A stretch of DNA of 64,000 nucleotides from UBA1205 sp045534635 (GCA_045534635.1 JAZSKB010000004.1:1-64000); one strand, 5' to 3'; counted from the first letter of the stretch, positions 36,175 to 45,718 are shown. Translations and numbers: made by a program. The notes: generated from the sequence alone by a model not told the origin.

Positions 36175-36915
36175 ATGAGAAAATTTGTTGCTTTATTTAT
36201 TATATTGATTTATAATGGGTTCGTTTTTGGAAATGATTTTCAAGAAGGAAATGAAGCCTATAATAACAAAGATTTCAAAACTGCAATTAATTTGTATGAA
36301 AATTGTGTTAATCAAGGTGTTGCAAATCCTATTTTGTTTTTCAATTTAGGTAATGCTTATTTCAAAAATGAAAATCTTGGTAAAGCAATTTTATGGTACG
36401 AAAGGGCTTTGCGTTTAGAACCAAATAATGAAGATATTATTCATAATTTGGCTTTTGCAAATACTCAAATTGTTGATAAAGTGAACAATGATGTTTTTTG
36501 GATTGAACAATTTTTTAACAAAATTCTTTTTCTTTTCTCTACACGTTCTTGGGCTTTTCTCTCTATTATTTTTGTATTTTTAACTTGTTTTTGTATTGCT
36601 ATTTTGCTTATTGCTAAACAATCTAAAATGAGAATGTTTTTCTTTTTTTCAACAATTACTTTTCTTATTTTATTTATTATCAGTATAATAATTGCTTCTA
36701 TTAGTTATAAGCAAACGACAAATAACGATAAAATTATTGTTACAAAATTGTCTGTTGTTGTCAAAAGTACACCCGATTCTTCGGGTACGACTTTATTTAC
36801 TGTTCACGAAGGTATCAAAGGAATAATTACTGATAAAACCGATAAATGGATTGAAGTAAAATTTCCTAACGACGAAAAAGGCTGGATAGAATCTACTTCA
36901 GCAGAAATAATTTAA
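36175..36915 (+). CDS. BatE-like TPR/SH3 membrane protein
   Basis: 246 aa. Signal or first helix at 1-19, two or three TPR units (EGNEAYNNKDFKTAINLYENC, LFFNLGNAYFKNENLGKAI, WYERALRLEPNNEDIIHNLA), two membrane helices about 120-185, then a bacterial SH3 domain (VVVKSTPDSSGTTLFTVHEG, WIEVKFPNDEKGWIES). This domain order is that of BatE of the Bacteroides aerotolerance operon (batA-E with a MoxR ATPase). None of the other bat genes is next to it; it stands 49 bases after the barrel gene. Confidence 0.82.
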   Translation: MRKFVALFIILIYNGFVFGNDFQEGNEAYNNKDFKTAINLYENCVNQGVANPILFFNLGNAYFKNENLGKAILWYERALRLEPNNEDIIHNLAFANTQIVDKVNNDVFWIEQFFNKILFLFSTRSWAFLSIIFVFLTCFCIAILLIAKQSKMRMFFFFSTITFLILFIISIIIASISYKQTTNNDKIIVTKLSVVVKSTPDSSGTTLFTVHEGIKGIITDKTDKWIEVKFPNDEKGWIESTSAEII

Positions 36916-36944
36916 TTGTTAATCAATGTTTATATATAGCAAGA

Positions 36945-37157
36945 ATCGTGCCAAAGTGGTCGATTTTTGATAAAAATAAAAAAAAATTTTTTGTAAAATT
37001 TAAAATTTTCCTAAACTTTCACAATATGTTGATTTTCAGCAAGAAAAGTTTGTATTGCTTTTTTCGGTATTACTGGTGATATTTTTATTGAACCTATTCT
37101 TTCTAAGTTGAATTTAAAACCTATAATTTTATAGAAAAAAATGATACTTTTGCAAAG
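36945..37157 (-). repeat. Dispersed repeat, copy E (non-coding arm with promoter)
   Basis: About 210 bases that match 7160-7370 in inverted orientation with few differences by eye, including CCAAAGTGGTCGATTTTTGATAA, TGTTGATTTTCAGCAAGAAA, TTGAACCTATTCTTTCTAAG and the end ATGATACTTTTGCA. The RHS-tail part is missing. In copy A this arm drives rsmG; here it points at kdsA. The 329-base gap between the BatE-like gene and kdsA is thus mostly repeat. Confidence 0.85.
37145..37152 (+). promoter_or_regulatory. -7 box possibly serving kdsA, inside repeat E
   Basis: TACTTTTG, 92 bases before the kdsA GTG. A weaker TAAATTTG at 37192-37199 is closer. Which one is used cannot be told from sequence. Confidence 0.5.
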
Positions 37158-37244
37158 TTGTTTCTTCAAATCAATATCAAATAATTTTTTCATAAATTTG
37201 CAAGAACAATAAAGTAAGTTTATTTACAAGATTATAAAACAATA

Positions 37245-38063
37245 GTGGAAAGCAAAGATTTATTTAAGAGTATTATTGAGCAATGTCAAGAAAATTTTTT
37301 TCTCATAGCCGGTCCTTGTGTCGTAGAAGACGAAACAATGCCAATGAAGATAGCCTCTCAATTGAAAGAGATTACCACAGCATTGAATATTCCATTTATT
37401 TTTAAGGCATCGTATCGAAAAGCCAATCGTTCGAGTGTAAATTCTTTTACTGGTATCGGAGACGAAAAAGCACTTAAATTAATAGCGGAAGTAAGACAAA
37501 AATTGCAGGTTCCCGTTTTGACAGATATTCATAGTGCTCAAGAAGCAAAAATGGCAGCAGATTATGTTGATGTGTTGCAAATACCTGCTTTTTTGTGCCG
37601 ACAAACCGATTTGTTGGTATCCGCGGCACAAACAGGAAAAATAGTCAATGTGAAAAAAGGACAATTTTTATCTCCTGAAGCAATGAAATTTGTCGTAGAA
37701 AAAGTACGTTCTTCTGGAAATGATAAAGTAATGATAGTAGAAAGAGGAACAATGTTTGGATACCAAGATTTGGTTGTAGATTTTCGAGGAGCAACCATAA
37801 TGCGAGAAAATAATTGTCCTATAGTGATAGATGTAACGCATTCATTGCAACAACCTAATCAAAGTTCTGGCGTTAGCGGAGGAAGAAGAAATTTAATAGC
37901 AACTATTGCCAAAGCAGGAATTGCTGTTGGGTTCGATGGCGTTTTTATGGAAACACATTATGATGTAACTCATGCAAAATCAGACGCTTCTAATATGATT
38001 CCTCTTGATGAAGTAAAAGCCTTGTTAGAACAACTTGTTAAAATACGAAAAGCTATTTCTTAA
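37245..38063 (+). CDS. kdsA: 3-deoxy-8-phosphooctulonate synthase (KDO-8-P synthase)
   Basis: 272 aa with a GTG start at 37245; the next ATG is too far in to keep the N-terminal strand. Signatures: LIAGPCVVEDE, FKASYRKANRSSVNSFTG, VLTDIHS, QIPAFLCRQTDLL, VKKGQFLSP, DVTHSLQQPNQSSG and METHYD. Condenses PEP with arabinose-5-phosphate to make KDO-8-phosphate for the LPS inner core. Monocistronic. Confidence 0.95.
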   Translation: MESKDLFKSIIEQCQENFFLIAGPCVVEDETMPMKIASQLKEITTALNIPFIFKASYRKANRSSVNSFTGIGDEKALKLIAEVRQKLQVPVLTDIHSAQEAKMAADYVDVLQIPAFLCRQTDLLVSAAQTGKIVNVKKGQFLSPEAMKFVVEKVRSSGNDKVMIVERGTMFGYQDLVVDFRGATIMRENNCPIVIDVTHSLQQPNQSSGVSGGRRNLIATIAKAGIAVGFDGVFMETHYDVTHAKSDASNMIPLDEVKALLEQLVKIRKAIS

Positions 38064-38234
38064 AAATATTTAGAAAAAATTAGTCGTTGTTACGCTTGTC
38101 TCATCTCTTATCGTAATATGTTTCATAATTGTAATGTATATATAACAACGTCTCAAAAAAAAATGTTGTTATAAAAATATTTTTTATTAAGAAAACATTT
38201 ATCAAGTGTACAAAAAAGTCATTAAAAAAAATGC

Positions 38235-38242
38235 TACATTTG
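38235..38242 (+). promoter_or_regulatory. -7 box of lipA-lipB
   Basis: TACATTTG, 29 bases before ATG 38272. The 200-base gap before it shows nothing else I can name. Confidence 0.55.
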
Positions 38243-38271
38243 CGATTATTGAGAAAATAGAGTAAATAAAA

Positions 38272-39135
38272 ATGGATAGAACAAGAAAACCAGATTGGTT
38301 GAAAATAAAATTAGAAGCGGGAGGCAATTACCCAAAGGTAAAAAAGGTAGTGGAAATGAATAAATTGCACACTATCTGTAGTAGTGGAAAATGCCCAAAT
38401 ATAGGAAAATGTTGGAATATGGGAACGGCAACATTTATGATATTAGGAGATATTTGTACACGTAGTTGTAAATTTTGTGCAACGAAAACAGGCAAACCTC
38501 TTCCACCAGAAGCACAAGAACCCGAACGTATAGCAGATAGTGTTCATTTAATGCAACTCAAACATTGTGTAATTACCTCTGTTGATAGAGATGATTTACC
38601 AGATAAAGGTGCTCAATTTTGGGCAGATACAATAATGGCAATACGTAAAAAAAATCCTGAAACAATTATAGAAGTTTTAACACCTGATTTTGATGGTGTT
38701 GAACAATATTTAAATATTGTTTTTAATGCCAAACCAGATATTTTCAGTCATAATATAGAAACAGTAAAACGTTTGTCTTCTCAAGTAAGAAGTAGAGCAA
38801 AATACGAGTTGAGTTTAGATGTTTTGCGTCAATCTGCAGCCAAAGGATTAATTACCAAATCGGGAATTATGGTTGGCTTGGGTGAAATCGAAGAAGAAGT
38901 AATATCTACTATGAAAGACATGAAAAATGTTGGTTGTCAAATGCTTACAATTGGACAATATTTGCAACCCACACACGATAATCTTCCTGTAAAAGAATAT
39001 ATTACACCAGAACAATTCGATAAATATAAACGTATCGGTTTGGAGTTAGGTTTTGGAAATGTAGAAAGTGCACCATTGGTACGTTCTTCGTATATGGCAG
39101 AACGTAGTTTTGTATCATCAAATATTTGTAAATAA
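38272..39135 (+). CDS. lipA: Lipoyl synthase LipA
   Basis: 287 aa. Auxiliary cluster cysteines CSSGKCPNIGKCWN, radical SAM motif CTRSCKFC, then VDRDDLPD, SHNIETV and the C-terminal RSSYMAERS whose Ser binds the auxiliary cluster. Inserts two sulfurs into octanoyl-protein to make lipoate for 2-oxoacid dehydrogenases and glycine cleavage. Stop codon overlaps the lipB ATG by one base. Confidence 0.96.
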   Translation: MDRTRKPDWLKIKLEAGGNYPKVKKVVEMNKLHTICSSGKCPNIGKCWNMGTATFMILGDICTRSCKFCATKTGKPLPPEAQEPERIADSVHLMQLKHCVITSVDRDDLPDKGAQFWADTIMAIRKKNPETIIEVLTPDFDGVEQYLNIVFNAKPDIFSHNIETVKRLSSQVRSRAKYELSLDVLRQSAAKGLITKSGIMVGLGEIEEEVISTMKDMKNVGCQMLTIGQYLQPTHDNLPVKEYITPEQFDKYKRIGLELGFGNVESAPLVRSSYMAERSFVSSNICK

Positions 39136-39809
39136 TGAACATTCATTTTGAAGATTGGGGAACTATTGATTATGGGCAAGCCTTAAGGCAACAACAAGAA
39201 ATATTTGATAAAATAGTTGCTCAAAAAAGTGATTTTAGCAATTTATCGGCATATATACCATATCAACGATTTGTAGTATGTGAACACCCTCACGTATATA
39301 CGTTGGGCAAACATGGTCAACAGCAAAATATGCTTATCAGTGAAGATTTTCTAAAAAAAATAAATGCAACGTATTATCAAATAGATAGAGGTGGAGACAT
39401 TACCTATCATGGTCCTGGTCAAATAGTTGGATATCCTATATTGGATATAGAAGCCTTGCAATTATCGTTGAAAGAGTATATCTACAATATAGAGGAAGCA
39501 ATTATTTTGACATTGCAAACTTATGGAATAACATCTTCTCGTTTACAAGGAGCAACAGGAGTTTGGTTAGATGTAGGCGGAAAAGATACTCGAAAAATAT
39601 GTGCTATAGGGGTTCGTTCAAGTCGTTATATTACCATGCATGGTTTTGCTCTAAATGTAAATACCGATTTAAAATATTTTTCGTATATCAATCCATGTGG
39701 TTTTATCGATAAAGGAGTAACTTCTATGGAAAAAGAGTTGCATCAAAAACAAGAAATTTCGATAATAAAATCCCAAATTTACAAAAATTTTTGCAAATTA
39801 GTACTCTAA
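39135..39809 (+). CDS. lipB: Octanoyl-ACP:protein octanoyltransferase LipB
   Basis: 224 aa. Motifs VCEHPHVYTLGKHG, RGGDITYHGPGQIVGYPI, and KICAIGVRSSRYITMHGFALN with the catalytic Lys, and the nucleophile Cys in INPCGFIDKGVTSM. Transfers octanoate from acyl carrier protein to lipoyl domains, supplying the substrate of LipA, its operon partner. Confidence 0.95.
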   Translation: MNIHFEDWGTIDYGQALRQQQEIFDKIVAQKSDFSNLSAYIPYQRFVVCEHPHVYTLGKHGQQQNMLISEDFLKKINATYYQIDRGGDITYHGPGQIVGYPILDIEALQLSLKEYIYNIEEAIILTLQTYGITSSRLQGATGVWLDVGGKDTRKICAIGVRSSRYITMHGFALNVNTDLKYFSYINPCGFIDKGVTSMEKELHQKQEISIIKSQIYKNFCKLVL

Positions 39810-39950
39810 AAAAGACGCTTTAAGTAAAAAAACAAGCCATTTTTTCAAAAAAACAGAAAGATAAAAGAACATAATATATTGATAGATAAATATAAATCAA
39901 AAAAAAGAAAAAAAAATGGCGTAAATTTTTATTCATATTAAAAAAAATTG

Positions 39951-39958
39951 TACTTTTG
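39951..39958 (+). promoter_or_regulatory. -7 box of tRNA-Gln
   Basis: TACTTTTG, 16 bases before the mature tRNA 5-prime end, after an A-rich stretch. Confidence 0.65.
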
Positions 39959-39974
39959 CAGTGCGTAAGATGAT

Positions 39975-40045
39975 TGACCAATGGTGTAATGGTAGCACTA
40001 CAGTTTTTGGTACTGTCTGTCTAGGTTCGAATCCTGGTTGGTCAA
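39975..40045 (+). tRNA. tRNA-Gln (UUG)
   Basis: Acceptor stem TGACCAA pairs perfectly with TTGGTCA (40038-40044). Anticodon stem ACAGT/ACTGT encloses loop TTTTGGT with anticodon TTG at 40007-40009. The T arm CTAGGTTCGAATCCTGG has a G-T pair. CCA is not encoded. Confidence 0.95.
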
Positions 40046-40087
40046 CAGTAAATTTCACAGCGTTAATTGTTGTGGGGTTTTGAAAGG

Positions 40088-40121
40088 AAAAAAGGAGGGG
40101 GCTTGTGCAACCCTCTTTTTT
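40088..40121 (+). terminator. Probable terminator between tRNA-Gln and rimP
   Basis: AAAAAAGGAGGG can pair with CCCTCTTTTTT leaving one bulged G, and ends in a T-run. It stands 43 bases after the tRNA and 32 before rimP. Confidence 0.65.
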
Positions 40122-40152
40122 GTTAGTAATATAAAATGAAAGTAAAAATAAA

Positions 40153-40605
40153 ATGGGACGAATTACGGTAGAGTATATCACAAAATTAGTCAATGAACAT
40201 ATTGAGGGAACTGATTTGTTTGTTGGAGAAATAAAAGTGAAACCAGGAAATATCATCTATGTCTTTTTAGATGGAGACAATGGTGTAACTATTGAAAAAT
40301 GTGTAGAGGTAAGTCGTCATATAGAAAAAAGTTTAGATAGAGCAAATGAAGATTTTGAATTAAATGTTTCTTCGTATGGTATAGGTCAGCCGTTGAAATA
40401 TTTACGACAATATCGTAATGCAATAGGAAAACAACTTTCGGTAATACTTAATGATGGAACTAAACATGTGGGGAAATTACTTCAAGTAGAAGAATCATCA
40501 ATTGTTATACAAAAAGTTGCTACCAAAAAGAAAGATTCTCCAATAGAATTGACTATTGAGTTGAAAGACATAAAGATAGCAAAATTAGATGTAGTATTTA
40601 AATAG
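40153..40605 (+). CDS. rimP: Ribosome maturation factor RimP
   Basis: 150 aa. N-terminal alpha/beta domain with VEVSRHIEKSLDR and ELNVSSYGIGQPL, C-terminal SH3-like barrel (GKQLSVILNDGTKHVGKLLQV). Needed for 30S subunit maturation. Usual first gene of rimP-nusA-infB; nusA follows 25 bases on. Confidence 0.94.
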   Translation: MGRITVEYITKLVNEHIEGTDLFVGEIKVKPGNIIYVFLDGDNGVTIEKCVEVSRHIEKSLDRANEDFELNVSSYGIGQPLKYLRQYRNAIGKQLSVILNDGTKHVGKLLQVEESSIVIQKVATKKKDSPIELTIELKDIKIAKLDVVFK

Positions 40606-40630
40606 TAAAATAAAAATAACAAATATACAA

Positions 40631-41884
40631 ATGGGCGAAAATCTTAATTTGATAGATACATTTTCCGAATTTAAGGAATTTAAAAGCGTTGACAGAGAAG
40701 CGTTAATGCGTATTTTAGAAGATGTTTTTAAGCAAATGCTGTATAAAAAATATGGACAAGATGCGAATATTAGCGTAATTGTAAACGTTGATAAAGGAGA
40801 TGTTGAATTTCAACGTTGGTTAGAAATTGTCGAAGATGGCGAATTGACAAATGAAAGTACGCAAATAGAATTGTCAAAAGCAGTAAAAATAGAACCTGAT
40901 TTTGAAGTCGGTGAAGAACTCTGTGAAACAATACATTTAAAAGATTTTGGCAGACGTGATATTTTATCTTTGAGACAAAGTCTATCGGCAAAATTGATGG
41001 AATACGAAAAAGATATCATTTATCAAAAATATGATAAGAAAAAAGGAGAAATTGTAAATGGTACAGTTGTACACGTTTACAAAAAAGACCTTACTTTTGT
41101 TGATGAAGATGGTATTGAATTACAAATAAAAAGAAGCGAACTTATTCCAAGAGATTTTTATAAAAAAGGAGACCCTATTCGTGCCGTTGTTGTAAAAGCC
41201 GAACCAAGAGCCAATTCTTCTTTTATTATAGAAGCCTCTCGAACTTCTCCATTGTTTTTGGAAAGATTGATGGAAGAAGAAATTCCTGAAATTTATGATG
41301 GACTGATTATAATAAAAAATATTGTCCGTATGCCGGGAGAAAGAGCAAAAGTATCGGTTGAAACTTTTGACGAGAGAATAGACCCTGTTGGTTCTTGTGT
41401 TGGTATGAAAGGTTCTCGTATTCATGGTATTATGCATGAATTGAGAGAAGAAAATATTGATATTGTAAATTACACCTCTAATGCTGAATTGTTTATTGCC
41501 AGAGCATTAAATCCAGCAAAAGTTTCTACTTTGGAAATAGATGAACAAAGTAAAAAAGCCGTTGCTTCTATGAAACCAGACCAAATTTCTTTGGCTATTG
41601 GTAAAAATGGTTCCAATATCCGTTTGGCAAGTAAACTTACTGGTTATGAAATTGATGTAGTAAGAGAAAATGCTATAGGAACAGAAGATGTCGATATTCA
41701 AGAGTTTAATGATGAAATCGACCAATGGATACTCGATGTTTTGGTAAGTATTGGTTGCGATACAGGAAAGAGTGTATTAGAATTGGGTCGTGAAGAACTT
41801 ATCCGTCGTTCTGATTTGGAAGAAGAAACTGTTGATGAAATCATCAGAATTATTACCAAAGAATTTGAAAGCGACGAAGAATAA
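40631..41884 (+). CDS. nusA: Transcription termination/antitermination factor NusA
   Basis: 417 aa. N-terminal RNA polymerase-binding domain (residues 1-130), S1 domain (GEIVNGTVVHVYKKDLTFVD), and two KH domains (DPVGSCVGMKGSRIHGIMHEL and QISLAIGKNGSNIRLASKLTG), then a short acidic C-terminus (about 70 residues), without the two acidic repeats of the E. coli protein. Controls pausing and termination. Confidence 0.95.
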   Translation: MGENLNLIDTFSEFKEFKSVDREALMRILEDVFKQMLYKKYGQDANISVIVNVDKGDVEFQRWLEIVEDGELTNESTQIELSKAVKIEPDFEVGEELCETIHLKDFGRRDILSLRQSLSAKLMEYEKDIIYQKYDKKKGEIVNGTVVHVYKKDLTFVDEDGIELQIKRSELIPRDFYKKGDPIRAVVVKAEPRANSSFIIEASRTSPLFLERLMEEEIPEIYDGLIIIKNIVRMPGERAKVSVETFDERIDPVGSCVGMKGSRIHGIMHELREENIDIVNYTSNAELFIARALNPAKVSTLEIDEQSKKAVASMKPDQISLAIGKNGSNIRLASKLTGYEIDVVRENAIGTEDVDIQEFNDEIDQWILDVLVSIGCDTGKSVLELGREELIRRSDLEEETVDEIIRIITKEFESDEE

Positions 41885-41924
41885 TCATAAAATTAATTTG
41901 AATAAGGTTTAAAAATAATATTAG

Positions 41925-44900
41925 ATGTCAGAGGAAGTAAAAAAATTGCCACGTTTAGGTAAAGCTGCCAAAGATTTTAATGTCAGTATTGCCACAATAG
42001 TAGAATTTCTATCTCAAAATGGATTTCCAATAGAAGATGGAGAGCAGTCAGATAAAAAGAAAGAAAATATAAAACTGACTCAAGAAATGTACGATTTGTT
42101 GGTAAAAACATATCAATCAGACCGTAACACTAAAGAAAAAGCAGCCGAAATAGAAATAGGTGTCGCTACAAAAGCAGCGTTGAAAGCGGAAGCCGCCCAA
42201 AAACAAAATAAAGAAAAGAAAAAAGCAGAAAAAAAGGCTGCAAAAGTAGAAAAAAATGTGGATAATTCAGTAACAATTCCTGAAACTACAATAGAGCAAA
42301 ACTCTGACCTCGAAAATATTGTTGAAGAAATTGATAAAGAAGAAATTGTTGTTGAACCTGTTCTCGAAAAAATTAATATTGTCGAAAAACCTGAAGAAGA
42401 AAATTTTTCTTTGGAAAAACCAAAGATTCAAAAACCGAAAATCCTTGGAAAAGTTGATTTAACAAAAATTGATAAACCAACAAAACCTGTTAAAAAAACA
42501 AAATTAGAAAAAGCAACTAAAAACAAATCAGAAAAAGTTGCTGAAAGACAGGATAATAAAGAGAATATTGAAGAATCTATTTCTAAAGAAATAAAATTAG
42601 AAACAGCATCAAATGTATTGACAAATCCAATAATTGAGACAACTTCGGAATCAAAACTTGATGTTGAAATCAAACCAAGTATAGAAGAAAATATAGTAAA
42701 TGAAAATACTTCTGAAAAAGTAGAAGCCACAACTTCACAAATAAAGGAAGAAAAGCCAATTGTTGAAGAACCAGCACAACAAATAGTAGAACCTATTAAT
42801 GTTCAACAAGAAAAACCAGAGCCAGAACATATCCGAACCGTAATACCACAATTGCAAGGTATTAAAACAACAGGGAAAATCGACCTTTCTGCAATAAATG
42901 ATAAAACAAAACCAAAGAAAAAAAGTAAAGAGGATTTACGCAAAGAAAAAGAAGAGCGTATTCGTGCAGAAAAAATGATTGCAGAACAAATCAGGAGACA
43001 GAAAGAACAAGAAAGTGGTATTGTAAGAGAAACAAAGCCAAAAGAAGATAAAAAAGAAAATAATTTTATAAAAACAAAAGTAGAACGTCTTTCTGGAACA
43101 AAAGTTGTTGGAAAAATCGACAATGTTGATGATTTGAAAAAAGGACATACCAAAGAAGGTGGTGAAAGAAAAGAAAAAAGAAAACGTATCACCAAATATA
43201 GCCCAGATGAAAAAATGTCTTTTGAAACAAAAAAACAAGATTTCAAAGAAAGAAGGAAAGAAAGACATAGAGAAAAACGTCCAGATATTAATTTTGAGGA
43301 GGTTGAAGACCAAATCAGAAGGACTATGGCTAAAATGGGTCCTCTTGGAAAAACCAAAGCAGCAAAACATCGACGTGAAAAACGTGAGTTGATACAACAA
43401 GAAATGGAACAAGCTCAACAACGTCAAGCTTTGGAAAGCAATATTTTAAAGGTAACAGAATTTATTACCGCTAACGAATTAGCAACTATGATGAATGTTC
43501 CTGTTAACAAAATTATTGCTACTTGTATGAGTGTTGGTTTATTTATTTCTATCAATCAACGATTAGAAAAAGATAATATCGAATTGTTGGCAGAAGAATA
43601 TGGTTTTAAAGTACAATTTTCTGATTCAGAACTTGAAGATGAAGTAAATATTAGTCAGGATGATCCAACATTATTAACATCGCGTGCCCCTATTGTAACC
43701 GTTATGGGACATGTTGACCATGGAAAAACTTCTTTATTGGATTATATTCGCAAAACCAATGTAATAGCTGGAGAAGCAGGTGGTATTACTCAACATATCG
43801 GAGCATACGAAGTACATTTGCCTGATGGCAGAAAGATTACTTTCTTAGATACTCCAGGACACGAAGCATTTACTGCGATGAGAGCACGTGGTGCAAAAAT
43901 TACAGATATTGTTATTATTGTAATTGCTGCCGATGATAGTGTAATGCCTCAAACAATAGAGGCTATCAATCATGCTCAAGCGGCTGGTGTTCCTATGATA
44001 TTTGCTATCAATAAAATAGATAAACCGGGAGCAGAACCTGACAAAATTCGTACCGCTTTGGCAAATATGAATTTATTAGTAGAAGAATGGGGTGGTAAAA
44101 TTCAAAGTCAAGAAATTTCTGCAAAAAAAGGTATCAATGTAGATATTCTTTTGGAAAAAGTATTGATAGAAGCCGAAATGTTGGAATTGAAAGCCAATCC
44201 AACAGGTATTGCCGCTGGTACCGTTATCGAATCTTCTCTTGATAAAGGTCGTGGTTATATCGCTAAAATGTTGGTTCAAAATGGAACTCTCAAAAAAGGT
44301 GATATTGTTGTTGCCGGAACAAGTTTTGGTAAAATTAAAGCAATGTACAATGAACGTAATCAATTGGTAACAGAAGCAGGACCTTCTACTCCTATATTAT
44401 TGTTAGGCTTAGATTCTGCTCCTCAAGCGGGAGATACTTTTAGAGTTTATTCCGAGGAGCGTGAAGCAAAATCTGTTGTTAGCAAACGTCAACAATTGTT
44501 GAGAGAACAAGGTATCCGTGCTCAAAAACATATTACCCTTTCTGAAATTGGAAGAAGAATTGCTATTGGTGATTTCAAAGAATTGAATATTATTATCAAA
44601 GGTGACGTAGATGGTTCAATAGAAGCATTATCCGATTCTGTATTGAAATTATCAACAGAAGATGTTCAAGTGAATGTTATTCATAAATCGGTAGGACAAG
44701 TTACAGAATCTGATGTATTGTTGGCTTCTGCTTCAAATGCTATTATTTTGGCTTTCCAAGTTAGACCATCGAATGGAGCAAAAAAACTTGCAGAACAAGA
44801 ACAAATAGACATACGTACATATTCTGTTATTTACGATACAATCAACGACTTGAAAGAAGCAATTGCAGGAATGAAAGCACCTGAATTGAAAGAAAATATT

Positions 44901-45185
44901 GTTTGTAATATAGAAGTTAGAGAAACTTTCCACATCTCGAAAGTTGGTACTATTGCAGGTTGTTACGTTCTTGATGGAAAAGTACAACGTACTACAAGAA
45001 TACGTATTATTAGAGATGGTATTGTTATTTATACTGGTCGTTTAGGTTCTCTCAAACGTTTCAAAGATGATGTTCGTGAAGTTACTGCTGGTTATGAATG
45101 CGGTTTGAATATCGAAAGTTTCAATGATGTTCGTATTGGCGATATTATCGAAGGTTTTGAAGAAGTTGAAGTTAAAAAATCTTAA
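41925..45185 (+). CDS. infB: Translation initiation factor IF-2
   Basis: 1086 aa. The N-terminus (PRLGKAAKDFNVSIATIVEFL) is the IF2N domain; residues 60-500 are a Lys/Glu-rich linker with three recurring units, KILGKVDLTKI, TTGKIDLSAI and KVVGKIDNVDDL, as seen in Bacteroidetes IF-2. A second IF2N-like segment (TANELATMMNVPVNKIIATC) precedes the GTPase domain: GHVDHGKT, DTPGHEAF, NKIDKPG. Domains II-IV follow (QVRPSNGAKKLAEQ, GYECGLNIE). Delivers initiator tRNA to the 30S subunit. Confidence 0.96.
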   Translation: MSEEVKKLPRLGKAAKDFNVSIATIVEFLSQNGFPIEDGEQSDKKKENIKLTQEMYDLLVKTYQSDRNTKEKAAEIEIGVATKAALKAEAAQKQNKEKKKAEKKAAKVEKNVDNSVTIPETTIEQNSDLENIVEEIDKEEIVVEPVLEKINIVEKPEEENFSLEKPKIQKPKILGKVDLTKIDKPTKPVKKTKLEKATKNKSEKVAERQDNKENIEESISKEIKLETASNVLTNPIIETTSESKLDVEIKPSIEENIVNENTSEKVEATTSQIKEEKPIVEEPAQQIVEPINVQQEKPEPEHIRTVIPQLQGIKTTGKIDLSAINDKTKPKKKSKEDLRKEKEERIRAEKMIAEQIRRQKEQESGIVRETKPKEDKKENNFIKTKVERLSGTKVVGKIDNVDDLKKGHTKEGGERKEKRKRITKYSPDEKMSFETKKQDFKERRKERHREKRPDINFEEVEDQIRRTMAKMGPLGKTKAAKHRREKRELIQQEMEQAQQRQALESNILKVTEFITANELATMMNVPVNKIIATCMSVGLFISINQRLEKDNIELLAEEYGFKVQFSDSELEDEVNISQDDPTLLTSRAPIVTVMGHVDHGKTSLLDYIRKTNVIAGEAGGITQHIGAYEVHLPDGRKITFLDTPGHEAFTAMRARGAKITDIVIIVIAADDSVMPQTIEAINHAQAAGVPMIFAINKIDKPGAEPDKIRTALANMNLLVEEWGGKIQSQEISAKKGINVDILLEKVLIEAEMLELKANPTGIAAGTVIESSLDKGRGYIAKMLVQNGTLKKGDIVVAGTSFGKIKAMYNERNQLVTEAGPSTPILLLGLDSAPQAGDTFRVYSEEREAKSVVSKRQQLLREQGIRAQKHITLSEIGRRIAIGDFKELNIIIKGDVDGSIEALSDSVLKLSTEDVQVNVIHKSVGQVTESDVLLASASNAIILAFQVRPSNGAKKLAEQEQIDIRTYSVIYDTINDLKEAIAGMKAPELKENIVCNIEVRETFHISKVGTIAGCYVLDGKVQRTTRIRIIRDGIVIYTGRLGSLKRFKDDVREVTAGYECGLNIESFNDVRIGDIIEGFEEVEVKKS

Positions 45186-45222
45186 TAATTAATATAGTAA
45201 AAATCGTAGTAAAATTGAATTT

Positions 45223-45630
45223 ATGAGTTTTGTAAAAGAGTTTAAAGAATTTGCTGTTAAAGGCAATGTAGTTGATATGGCTGTCGGTGTTATCATTGGT
45301 GGTGCTTTTGGAAAAATTGTATCTTCTTTGGTAAACGATATTATTATGCCTCCTATTGGTTGGTTGATTGGTGGTATGGATTTTTCAAAATTGAGTCTTA
45401 CTTTGCCTCAAATTACAGAAGGAGACCCTGTAACTTGGAATTATGGTAATTTTTTGCAAGTTACTATTGATTTTTTGATAGTTGCTTTTTGTATTTTTAT
45501 GCTTATCAAAGGAATTAATAAATTGACAAAGAAAAAAGAAGAACCAGCAGCATCTCCTGCTCCTCCAACCCCAACAAAAGAAGAAACGTTGTTAACAGAA
45601 ATAAGAGATATTTTGAAAGAAAAAAAATAA
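45223..45630 (+). CDS. mscL: Large-conductance mechanosensitive channel MscL
   Basis: 135 aa, two membrane helices. Helix 1 FAVKGNVVDMAVGVIIGGAFGKIVSSLVNDIIMPPIGW is the family signature, helix 2 follows the periplasmic loop at about 78-96, and the C-terminal helix (EETLLTEIRDILKEK) is standard. Releases solutes on hypo-osmotic shock. 37 bases after infB; terminator after. Confidence 0.95.
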   Translation: MSFVKEFKEFAVKGNVVDMAVGVIIGGAFGKIVSSLVNDIIMPPIGWLIGGMDFSKLSLTLPQITEGDPVTWNYGNFLQVTIDFLIVAFCIFMLIKGINKLTKKKEEPAASPAPPTPTKEETLLTEIRDILKEKK

Positions 45631-45678
45631 ATTTATTCGTTAATTTATCGAGAACATAGTTTTTTATTATTATTTATT

Positions 45679-45718
45679 ACCAAGAGAATAATCAAAAAAT
45701 TCTCTTGGTTTTTTATTT
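45679..45718 (+). terminator. Rho-independent terminator after mscL
   Basis: ACCAAGAGAAT and ATTCTCTTGGT form an 11-bp stem, followed by a T-run, between mscL and the convergent hflX. Confidence 0.88.

Noticed and set aside
38064..38271. Possible small RNA between kdsA and lipA
   Set aside because: Some AT-rich inverted sequence near 38140-38170, but no promoter plus terminator pair; only the lipA promoter can be supported.
42803..43427. Long minus-strand ORFs (184 and 163 codons) inside infB
   Set aside because: They lie antisense to the Lys/Glu-rich IF-2 linker; AAA/GAA-rich sense codons give Phe/Ser-rich antisense frames with few stops. No promoter, no motif.
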